Of a stretch of DNA of 64,000 nucleotides, positions 29,801 through 41,800 are shown in pieces. Every line of letters starts with the position of its first letter. The stretch's first letter is position 1. The position numbers and the translations under genes are program-made. A model generated the notes under the pieces. It did no database searches and was not told where the DNA came from. It saw nothing but the letters and a program-made list of their open reading frames with translations. Source of the stretch: Strigamia acuminata. Taxonomy: Eukaryota; Arthropoda; Chilopoda; Geophilomorpha; Linotaeniidae. The stretch is taken from positions 9,635,605 through 9,699,604 of the forward strand of contig OX442321.1 in assembly GCA_949358305.1 (NCBI GenBank). Reading direction: 5' to 3'.

Positions 29801-32800
29801 CAACTGCAATTTGAATTCATCGAGTTGCTTTATGCTTAAAAACACTCGTGACTTAACGAATCTTTCCCACTTTTTCGCCATAATTCGCCCGGTTTGCTAC
29901 GAACATTTTTCGGGTTAAACATTTTTAGATTTTGTTTATATTTCGGCGATGGAATTATGCGCCTTTTTTAAAAATATATAAAAATAAAAACATATAAAAG
30001 CTTCTGTCTTGGCGCATTCATTAAGGGATTTTAAAATATGTTGAAGGCGCTGAAGTGATTATGACGATTATTCTGCTGAAGCGATTATCATGTGACCTGT
30101 GTGGGCCAATCACATGAATAATCGCTTCAGCACTTCAGCGCTTATGTATAATCGTCTGAAAAGGAGTTGTTAATGCTGAAGAAAAAGAGAGTTTGTTGTA
30201 AATTATTAAATAAATAAAACTTAATTTAAAAAAGTATAAATAAAAGTCATCTGACATGCAAAATAATCTCTTGGACCTGGCATGGGTCCTCAATAATGCA
30301 GTGATTGTGATTATTGGAACAATAACTTCAGCACCTTCAGCGTGTCATTTATGAAACCCCTTATTATAGTTTTAGAATAGCGATGGAGTTGGGTTTGTAG
30401 ACGGAAAAAAATGCGCGTTTGTGGGCGCACATCAAACGCTTTCTTGCGTTGTTAAGTGCAAATCCGCCAACATCATCCTACCACCCGTTTCCTCCCATCA
30501 CCTCGATCCGTCTGTCAGCAGAAATGTACAAACACTTTGCTCATTTCTCATGCCATTCCTTCTTAGGCGTCTTTTTGCAGATTTTCTTTTTGTTTTGTTA
30601 TTTTATTGTATTATGAGAACCAGAACTGAGGAATTGAAAGGGAAAAAATTCTAATTGATTTTTATGTTGCGGGTTTTGATGGATTTTAATAAATTTAAAT
30701 AAAAATGCAAAGTTTCGAGGTCATTGTTTTTGATGAAGAGACCGTTTTGTTATTGAGTTTGCGTTAAGGGGCTATGTTATTTTCTCGGAATTGAATTATG
30801 GGTTCTGAGTCAACTTGTTTGTTATTTGTGATCTTTTCCTCCAGAGTGATCTTATTTTCTTTCTTTTCCATTCTATTTATTCACCTGCGATCGATAGATA
30901 AGATAAAACTTGTTTTCCATTTCATTTCAGTCACTTGCGTTGCATCATCAGCTTTTTTCGGTTTTGTTTTTTTGCACGTAAAATGCAGAGCAATAATATT
31001 TATTGTATATGTAGCATACATTGCGATGTATGCGTTGCGCGTCTCGATTTGGATACACAGTTTCGTGACTGTCGTAATTGTTTTTTTTGTCTCGTGTTTA
31101 CTTTAAACAAGGAATAAAGTTTCTTTTGAAGAAGGAACGGGAAGTTGGGGCTGTCACATTTCGCCAGTTTTGACAGAACACAGACGGAGCGCAACGGAGC
31201 GAAACTCAAGCAGCGAGAAATTTCAATCTGGCAAGAAAGCAAAAAGAGAAAGGAGTAGTGAAATGAAACACACGCAACACTTTGCAGGGGACCAACTAAC
31301 TTTATTGCTTCTTTTTACATCGCAAACGGCAAACCAAGTCCTAGGCCTGTTTTTGATTGATTCTTTTACCTTTTACGGAGTACTATTTTTTTCCTCTCGT
31401 TTCTAACAAACTTGGCGCTGTATGAGGATCTTATTACCTTTGAATTTTTATATATAAAAAAAAATATTCATATCGGAAATTGAATTTTGGGCTTACGAAT
31501 TAAAAATATGACGGATGCAACAAAGATGGAAAGGGTGTTTTTCTTCTTCTTCTTTTTCACTTTATTTGTAAAGGAAAAAACTTACAATCTGCTTGACGAA
31601 AGCGGAAATGAAGATTCTGGTTTAAGATTTCAAGTTGAGGTTTTGGGCGTGAGTTTTCTAATTTTTTATGTGTATATATAATTGTATAACTGGCACACTA
31701 CTTTAGTTTTCATGTGCACTCTGGATCAGAGACAACTGTAGTAGAATTAACTAACTCTTGTTGTTGGTTTTTATTAAATTTAGTCTAAAGTTGTCTTTAA
31801 CTAAATGTTTAATCGTCTCTCAGCCAACCAAACATTTAGCTAAAACAACCAAACCAACCGTGCGGTAAACTTGCACTGCAACTGAGTGTTTTCTGTTGAC
31901 ATCCCGTGGTTTGTCCAAGAACCATTCATTAAATAAATTTCAATATGCTGTTTGATTGTATAAAGAACTAAAAGACAATTTGACGGATTGCAGTTTTTGC
32001 AATTTTTGTATGTTCTTGATTAGTAGGCCGAGCAAGAGTAGTTTAGTCATGTTGGCAAGACGTAATGAAACCTCTGAGAGAGAAAAAATGTAAGTTGTGT
32101 AAACATTAGGCTGCTTGCTGGTGATCAGCTGTTTAAAAATGAATTAAGAGACGAGTAAATTAGTTTGAACTCGCAGTTCTCGCATATCTTTAAGCTGGAA
32201 TGTTCTTGGTGCTGTGTTGCCTATTTGCAGCGCGCACAGTGTGGGGATAAAGGTCCTAAGTTGTTCTTTGCTCGCCTTAAAGCACGCACATTTCGGTCGT
32301 TTATCTTGAAAGATCTCATTTTCAGATAAATATCCCGACTTCTTAGCACGGTGCAGTAAAGAAGTTATAACTTCTCACAATGCAAGTCTAAGACAAGTGC
32401 TAATGCACACTCGCACAGCTAAATGGCGTGTTTCTCGGACAGCTTTTATTATTTAAGCACCGACGTGAATTTTGTGTACAGCTGCGCAGTGCGAGGAGAA
32501 CGAGACGAGCGTAATATATACAGTGGGCGCTGGTCAATGTATGGCGAACGTATTAGTTTTTAAACTTGGTATTAATAAGAGGAAAGAGCAAGTGGGGCGT
32601 GCAGTAAACGTATCACTCGGTTGTGCCGTTTTGATTCGTATAATGTCGCGTTACTAACACTTTTGCACTAATAGTCGGCCGAGTGGTGGTTGCTTTATGG
32701 ATCAGAAGGCGGAAAAATGAGTGCAATTTGGCTGAGCATTTTGTTTCACTAAACGAGTTAAAAGGGGTTAGATGGATTGAACAAGGTTGGCTGTTTGATG

Positions 32801-35800
32801 TTCAAGTCACCTGTCGTGTATGGGGAAGGGGAAAATGAATGAATGGAGGAGGAGGATAAGCCTGGAAAGGGAAGTTTAATGATGTGTACGAGTTATTGGC
32901 TCGATTTAAATGGAATTGAAATGTGTTTAGAAGCAAGCTAAAGTGGGAATTAACCAATTTTGATCTGTGAATGAGTGACATGCGCAATACGATAACGCCA
33001 ACGCGCTCTTTCTAATCAGTCTTGTCATATGTGCAACAGCCGTGTTTTCAACTACAATTTATTACACGTACTTTCGTTTGGTTTGTCTATTTAATTAAAG
33101 ATGGATTTGTGTTAAGCAGTTCAAAACCAATGGAATGCATTTCTTTCTTTTTATGTTCTGGAGTTGGAAGTCTCTTGGCTCCGAGCCAAATATCAGATAA
33201 GAAAAGAGAAGAGAAGAGAAGAGAAGAGAAGAGAAGGAAAAAAAAGAGCAGAGAAGGATGAAAAAAAATGTTTTCTGGGGTTCGTTTTCTCCACTGTATT
33301 CTTTTGTGTGTGATATTTTTGCTTTGATCTTTTCCTTCCTTTTTTTAATTTTTTTTCTTTCTTTTCTCTTTTCGCTTGTTTTTCTTACTCAACTTTTCCA
33401 ATTTTTTGTTTTTAATTTGTCTTGTCTATCATATTTTGCCGTGTCATGGACGTGTAATATTTTGTTTAAAAAACTAATAATAATAAAAAAAAAATTTTAA
33501 AAAAATGTGTAATTTAAAAAAAAAAAAAAAAATTTTTCGCATTATTACACTGTGAGTAAAGGTGATCGTGGTCAGTTGTGATTGAATAATGGCACTTGTT
33601 CGTTTTTTTTGCGGGGATTGATGACCTCCCGCTGATCTTGACTCATATTTCACGCGTCAGATCCAACGTTAAAGGGTCTCCACTCCCATAATTCAAGCAT
33701 CGAGGGCATAAACAGAGCGCCAACCACAATATAACCTTTATTAGATCCAAACTGATTGATTGGGTTCAGAATGTGATTGATGGGTTGATAATCGTTGCTG
33801 ATTTAAAATGCCCATTGTTGATATGACCATTGGACTTGTACGTGGTCTGCCAGCCGATGAACGGGGGTCTCTGCAGCATTTGGCGTTTCACATCTCTCCT
33901 ACATAATTCATGGCGGAGCCGCACGAGCATTGGAATTGAGCCCGTCGCTACGACCGGAGGGAGCATCCCACAATCCATCGCGCACTGACCATCATTTTTA
34001 CAATGGGGATGACATAAGATAAGAAGCGAAACCTCAAGGTTCCCTCTGCCACTATTCACCGAAAAAAAACTTTTTCTTTTCTCCCTTTTTATGTCTCCGA
34101 AAGAAATGCGATAAGAAGGAGGGATTAAGTTTTAGTATGTAAGATGATCGACGCCATCTTTACCTGAGATAGCGAGAGGAAACGTTGAAACGTGACGGAC
34201 GAAAGACGAAAAAAAATTGTTTGAATTTGTGTAATCGTAAGGGAATTGTTTTATCGATGTTTTCTGGTTCGGTCCACTCTCTTTTTCCTTTTCCAAACCG
34301 GTGTTCAAGTCCCTCGGAGTTGGAGATAAGGTCGTGTGATGTCGCTGGGGTTTGTCAGCGTGCGGTTGAGCAACATTTCCATAGGGACTCCGCTGCCAGC
34401 TTTTTTTATGAGCCCATCACAATGCCCATGCCCCCCTTCTCTCTTGCTTGTCGACATACGTCCTTCTCGCTCTAACCTCGCCCCAACCTCATTCAACCCA
34501 GCCCGGAACTCGGTTCACGTGCCAAGCACGTGCTAGTGATAGCCCGTAGGTAGTAAGTTTTCTTCATTCTCCAAGTCAAAGAAGACACACACACATGTGC
34601 CATTATACATTACGTCGACAAGTGCAGACCTTAAGGGGACTTATCAATCAAGACGCAGTGCAGCGCGTTGGGCCGAGGCGTCTGGGGAGCTGTTGCATGC
34701 CCCCGGTGCACCATATGTCACCTTTGTCCACCTATTTTTTTTCCTTTTTCCCTTTTTTGATAAGTGCTCGTGTTTCGTGTGCTGCTTGTTTAAGTTTGGA
34801 GATAAAAGTAGTAATTTCGGAGCGTTCACTTACCTCGTGTATGATAGAAATGACAAGAGAAGTAAAAGGCCGGTCAATACATCAGCTCGTCCGACGATTC
34901 CAGCCACCTGGTGGAAGAAATAAATGTCAGTTTGGTAGACAATTATAGGATTGTGGAAAAAAAAAATTTTGTGGTTGTGTTTAGTGTTGTGTTGTAGGGC
35001 AGGAAAGAGTCACTTAAACGATTATAGGGAATGGAACGTGGGAAAGGTAACTTCTGGGAAACCTCCTCATTTTTCTGCAGTTAATGGTGGGTTTGCGGTG
35101 AAGAGAGAGGGAAATGATGAGTTGGCTAATTTTTGTGTACCCTAAGCGCAATTACCCAAGGTGAAAGTAATTTCTAAGGGGATTAACAAGAGTGCAACAC
35201 CGGCCACAGGTAGGGCTAATCTGGCGACTTGCCAAACGACAATGACAACTCGTCCGCTTCTCTACCTTTTATCTACTCACACTTGGTGCAATATTGTGAC
35301 CAAACAGGTGCAACGTTTTGATACTTTTGCTTCGATCAATAATTCCTTGTCGCCAGTTTAAATGGATTATTCAAATTTACAAAGATTGTTATTAAGTTTG
35401 TATTGGAAAATTAGCAAAGTTTGGTTTGTGTTTGTGATCACTTTTTGATTACATCGCGTCAAATAAGATTTATTCCACACAGCCATCAGTCAGTTTGATC
35501 AAGAAATTTGTAATAAAACGATTAATTTTGGTGATAAATTTGGCTAAATTGTGGTGGCTTTATCTCTGCCCATAACGCGGTGTATTATGAAATGCATTCC
35601 CAATATTATTATTTGTCGAATATGAATGCATTTTTAAATAATATACTTTATTCTGCGAAAATTCTGTGAAATTCAATAAGAATCAGATTTCTCGAGATGT
35701 TTTTATTTATTTATTTAGTGTTTCTTGGTAGTTGCACAACAGGCTTCGAGTACAGACAAAAGCTGATACCGTAATGCGAATAATTGGTTTAAGGATGAAG

Positions 35801-38800
35801 TTAATAGAGAAAAGGAATTAGGTGGATTTGAACAACAACTGTATCTTTAAATGATGCTAAAGTTTTCTTTTACTACTTATCGCAACTATAAACTAAACTA
35901 GAGCATTATCCGTTAGTACGATGCTTCACCCTAATACACATGCTTTCTTTTATTAGTTGGTTTGTTTGGTTGACAGTAACAGAGGTGATCAATCTTCACT
36001 TTTCCGTTTCTGCTGAGTAGCCATTGACGTCAGAAACAGAAGGCGCACAGATAGAAAGCACCCCGTTGTGCAACCAGCCTTTTATTTCCAAAAGAGAGTA
36101 AACAAAACACTCGAGACCAAAAATCTTGTTCTAGTTTGTTGTCTTTTTTTTTTTTTGCTTGTTGCAATTTACACCATCTTCTTCTTCCTTTTAAAGCAAT
36201 TCCACAGTGTGAAACTTGCAGTGCTGTACGACCAAGCTCTTGGGAGCTTCTCTTTTCATCTTTACATTTTTTGACAAGTTAAATTCAACTTGAGTATGTA
36301 CTTTTTCGAGACCGTCGCTGTCAGTTACCAATACAATTTTAACTTTTATCTGTTCTCAAGATCCCATTCTTACAGACGTGAGTGTGTGACCGATTTATAT
36401 AGTTGGGATATATATAAAGATTAATTGGTGAAATCTAACCTGAATGGACAGATGAGATAACAGGAATTCATGCTGGGCAGAGAAATTAAATGATGTAAAC
36501 AGACACGGAAGACAAGAAATTCGAAGGAAACTTCAGATTGTTATTTCTACTACAAATAACAAAGCCACAATTAAATGGCTGAAATTGGAAACTTTTCCAG
36601 GTGGTTGTTTGTAAAGGTGTATACACTCGAAACTAGCGACCGAATCATTTGTGCTATAATAGCACGTGGAGACTATGTCGCTAAACAGCGGCTGCTTTAT
36701 CCAATAACACTGCATGCGCAGCGGTGTAATGTCACTATGTAGTGGCGATCTGGTTCGGCTAATCCGCCGGCATGAGCCACATGATCAACACGTCAATGAA
36801 GATTGGTGAATTTAGTTGCGCGATGTAGGCAAAACCACTAGGCAACAGGTCACCGAAGAAGTGGCTTGAGAACTTTACTCAAAACATCATTAATTGTAAA
36901 CAACAGCTGCTGTGAAGCTCTGCAGGGTAGCAAACACAAGCACTGAACGAACATGTTTTCTGTCTAGTCATGAAGGTGCGCTGTAAGGCAAAGCAGGTGA
37001 ACACACATTTAAAAATTTTTTTGTAGCAATTCTCAACTTATTTTAACTTAAAATAAACGTAAGATTACTGAGAAATGAATCCTAATTCCACTATCACCAA
37101 AGCAAACGTTTTTTACATGTTTTAGTAAATTAAATTAATGTGTACAGTAAGTTGCCTACATACGGACGAGTTCTGTTCCGAGAAAATTGTTAATCCTAAT
37201 TAAAGAAAACATTTTTAATCTTACTTGTAAAAGGACAACAGTTGGCGTACATTGCTAGGCGTGCGAGCTAACTTATGCACTGGCGCAAACTTTGAAGTTC
37301 GTAAGTAGGGAACTTGCTGTATTATAATGAAACGAATAAACTCACACAGGTGCGCTGCAGCAAAGTTTAGATAGGATTTGTGCAAAAACATTTACAATGC
37401 GTTGCTTAGCAGCCCACCAACGCCCATGCGCTGCAATGCAGCAAAGCTTTGGAAGTTAGTTTTCTAACATGATTCATCACAAAAGTAATTTCGGTCCAAT
37501 ATGAAACAAAATTGAAGATTCAACATCAAAAGGAATAATTCCAAAAGCATAGTGTCCTCGGGGTCGCCACACTTTTTCCCTTTTTTTCCTATACTAACAG
37601 TAAGAAAAGCCACGAGCGAATAGATGGAAATTAGATTAAATGGTCTCTCTTAGTTCACAGTCGGAGAAATTGAGTGAATTTAAAAGCAAATGTTAAAAGG
37701 AAAATTCTACAGGGAACCGGAGAATTAAGAAAAGCGAATTCGATTACAAGTTTATATATTAAAAAAAAGGAGTGTACCGTACGGTATATGATTTAATCGA
37801 CGTCCTTTTTGCCCGCTTTCATATTTAATAAACTTTTTATTAGTATTGGTTTTACTGTTTTGAGGCGACATTGCGTGTCATTTGTGTGAAGCACTGGCGA
37901 GAAATGCACCATCTGCCTCGAGTCTTTACCGGAGAAAGGGGGTCTCGTGGCGTGATTAATGAACTGTTCGCGTGACCAGTCCTTGCGCTAATTCCACCCT
38001 AAAATTCTCCCTCCCTTTTTCCTACTCTCACCTTGGTTTGCTGACAGCGAGTGGACGGGAAAGAGCTGGGGGCCTCCCCCAACACTCAGGCGGGCAGGTG
38101 CGCGAACACGCAACGGGGCGGTTACCGAAGATTCCCCGCAAGTCGCCGCCCAAGTGTAAACATCTCTATTGGAGTGCGGATGACAAATTTCCTCATCGGG
38201 ACTCAATCTGTGGCATTTGTTCATTTACGACAGGTGAAGGGCGGAAGTAGATGGAGGAAGAAAGGGTGTTGGCTCTCACTCCTCCTAATCACGCCAAGCA
38301 TAGCTGATGAAACATTTTGACGGAATTGATTATCGAGCTCGTTTGTGAATTAAGCAAAATGGACTCGAAGCAAATAATTCCGGCGTGCCATCAACCATCA
38401 CGAGACGGATAAATGGCGCACGCTTCAGCGATGACCTACGATGACGTGGAAGGAGCTGAAAACACTCGAGTGTGGCAAAGCGCTGACGTCATTACGTGTT
38501 AAATGAGGGGGCGTCGAACCCAGTTGATGTTTGGGGCGGACGCCAAGAACGCGATCCCCGGGCAATTTTCTGCCCATAAACGAATGCCAAAAAGCGCGCA
38601 ATGGGGACACACGGCTGCCTTTCCCTCTTTCATCTTTCCTGTCCAACTGAATCAGTCTCGTCAATCAAATTCCCTCTTCTCATAACCTCTTTCTCTCTTT
38701 TTTTCTTTTCGCTCCCAACCTCTAAATTCGACTAAAGATGATGTGTTTTGTGCCGCTTGTAATGCAGTGAAGGAAATGTTTACTTTGCTGCAAACTTGTG

Positions 38801-41800
38801 TGGGTTTAGTGGTAGAGTGGAGTGGAGTGGAGTGGGGCGGGGAATTGCTTGTCGTAATTGCTTTGGAAATTGAAATGTGGAAGAAATTTGATATTCCACT
38901 TCGACTTTTCTGTAAGCAATTAAGAATTTTACAATTTTTCTTTTTTTTTCTAGAAATTTCTTGTGTTAGAAATGATGTGTTGCGGTATTCATGATTCTGA
39001 TTAAATTTCTGTAGGCTTTCTCAAGTAGTAATAGATAATAATAGTAATAATAGGTTACCAAATTGTTTTGGAATTGGATTTTATAAATTGAATGCTTAAA
39101 AATGCAGGGAAAGAAAGAAAAAAATTCTCATATTCATCTTCATGTCCAATGTTTTATGAGAAATTCATTACGGTGCCAAATTATATCTTGAAATTATCGA
39201 TTTGACAGGAATTTCTCGTGCAAGTGGCATAAATAAAAGAGATTAAAAAGTGGATAAAACGTTGGTCTTTACCGCTTCCGTGTGGATTGGATGTGTGGCA
39301 AACAGTAGACCCCCGTAGAGTGCCGTCTCAAAATCCCATTGAATGATGGCCACTTCTATATACGTGAAGAGGGCAGTCACAGCTGCGTGTAGGCCTACGT
39401 TTACTGCGTGAAATCCATAAGGCTCTACACCTTTAATCATGGCATTGAGTCTGAAAAGACAAAAGTAAAAAAAAAAAAAAAAAAAATTAAAATAAGAAAA
39501 TGTAATTACATTGAATTTAATTTGATGGCAATGCAAGAGGAGAAATGTAATTATAAGTCTGTTCTGCAATGGGAATGGGATTGTAGTGTTTATTCAAAAT
39601 GATTACTCAATAACCAGTTGGGATTTTTGTGATTATTGGAATTTTTGCGAGTAGTTGGGGTGGAAATGGGTGATATTCGGGAAGACGAATAGTCCGTGTA
39701 ATTTTTCTTGATCAGTCGTCTCGTTTTTTGTTTGGGATAGAGTTTTTATCCCCTTCGTCTCGCGCAGGTGCGAGAGGGATGGAGGTGAGAAGAGAGAAGG
39801 GAAATTGAAATCCACCTGTGACCGATGAAAAACGGAAACTGACTTTGATGTGAGTGGTGTGTCGTTCTAAGATTGAAATTTACGTGTGAGTCTCGGTTGT
39901 GGGTAAAGGTGCAATTTCTCTTTGATTCAATTTTTCTTATTCTCCGTGTCGACTCTGGTGGAATGAGAAAAAGCTCACCTGCCACTAAAGAAGTTTGGGT
40001 TTTCTCTCTCTCTCTCTCTCTTTCTCTCTCCGCGCTCTGAACGATTTCATATTCATTTCACGAACAAAAATTGTTTAGTGCGTTAAACAAAAAAGACAAA
40101 AGCTATACTTAGAAAAAGTTTTCCCGCTTCTCTTACGAGTTTCAATTGAAAACTTTTCTTTGCAATCTCGGTCAAATTTTGCGCTGTTTTTTATGGGTGA
40201 CAATTTCCTCGAGTTTGACACCTAAACTAGTGGAATTGGTGATTTTTTTTCGCTGAATGCGGTTAGATTGCAACTTGTTTATGTGTTTGTTTTTTAAGTA
40301 AACGATTCCCTTTTTACGTCCATAAAACTTGAGAGGTGTTCTTCGATATTGGAAGAGATAAAGACCACCTGTGGTACAAAGAACAAACTCGGCACCACTG
40401 AAAATGAAATCTCATGTCTACTTGGCTCGGCACCAGATCCGCACACGTTATCCAAACTGATTAAAGTGTTGGTCTCAGATGCCAAACCGTGCCTTTTGTG
40501 CCAAACATGGCTCTGACTTATTTGTTTTTGTTTGTGCCATCATCACAATGGAAGATTCTAGATCAGTGAAACTGATGGCAAAAGTTGATCAATAAAACTG
40601 GAAAGAAGGGAAACGGGCCACCACGTTTGATTTATTTTAATTGACTAGTGACTAGAACTTTAATACCATTAAATTTTGAACGTGAAATCACTCTGCGAGT
40701 GGAAATTATTTCTCGCCGGATTATTTATTACGTAATTTTGCATTTTGCAACATGGAAAGAGACGGGAGGGAAAATGAAAATGGAAATTTGTTTTGTTTGT
40801 TACAATTTTTTTAATTTTTTTTTTTAAAAATTTAAATGGCGGTGCATCGTTAGAAAAAGGTTACAATTCGATTTGCATTTTCTAATTGCTTTAAACTTTA
40901 AATATTCTCCTTTTAATTCTGATATATATAATCTGTGCATTGCACGCGCGGAATGTTTATAAATATTGTGTTTTAAAAAGAAATTTTGCTTACATTTTTA
41001 AGGAATTAAATTTTTTTCCTCTCTTTCTCTTCTTTCAAAATGAGTTTTTAAAGTCTGCGGTGCTTTTTATTGCCTTACTTTAATATTTAACTTACACTAA
41101 CTCGCACGTTAAATGCGATTCTTTTTTATTTGTTTTTTTTTTTCTTGTGTGTGTTGTTTGAGATTATACGATTTCACCCCACACACGCGTAGTAAACAAC
41201 GAGTTTTATTTTTTTATAAATTAAAAATAAACATTTATTGATAATTCCCAGAACTCCATCGACACGGGTCTCCTCTACTGCACCTTGGAGAATTCTTAGT
41301 TGAATTTTTATTTGAGTTGTTTGTTTTGTCTTGTCAGAGAGCAAACGAAAGCAAAGCAAAGGAGCAGAAACGAACCAATCACAAGGAAGTTTGCTCCAAC
41401 TAAGCCATAATTTCTGAGAGGATTCGTATCAAAGCTGGTCTAACGTAAATAAAGAATATGGAAGAAGAAGAAAAAAAAGCTTCGATCAATTACTACGTCG
41501 TCTTCTCCAGCGGCTAAGAATTGATTTTGTCGACTCCAATTAGTCGGTTTACATGGCATCGTGAATTCTCGTGATACAATGATCTGATTGTGCTAGCAGG
41601 GGGGATCACTGGTGGTTGGAATTTCGTTTGAAACTTTGTCGGTTTGCTGCAGTCTTTGTGTACGTTTGACATCATTCACGGGATGTGAAACGAGGCTGCT
41701 AGATTGGTGCACTATTGTGCTACAAACTCTGATGCTGCTCTTGATTATATAGACGAATGACGGTGAAATTTACCGCGCAACCAATTGGGTTTGGGTCAGT

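Larger units (their letters stand above)
26746..34833 (-). other. TMTC1 intron 3 (8.1 kb)
   Basis: Contains a TA-flanked foldback-like element (30024-30361), an imperfect hairpin (31792-31852), an AGAGA-type pentamer repeat (33201-33236), A-rich tracts near 28400-28450 and T-rich tracts near 33330-33530. Open frames of 60-129 codons occur but lack homology. Confidence 0.8.
34908..39272 (-). other. TMTC1 intron 2 (4.4 kb)
   Basis: Holds a 175-bp TA-flanked inverted-repeat element (37145-37319), a 12-bp perfect palindrome TACCGTACGGTA near 37777, a GC-rich stretch at about 38040-38570, an AT-rich segment (35588-35710) related to one in intron 4, and two exact TGACGTCA sites (36025 and 38484). 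No gene recognised. Confidence 0.8.

Noticed and set aside
33766-34059. Minus frame with CHPHCKNDGQC, resembling half an EGF-like domain
   Set aside because: Too few cysteines in register, no signal peptide or neighbouring exon, and it sits in intron 3; chance is likely.
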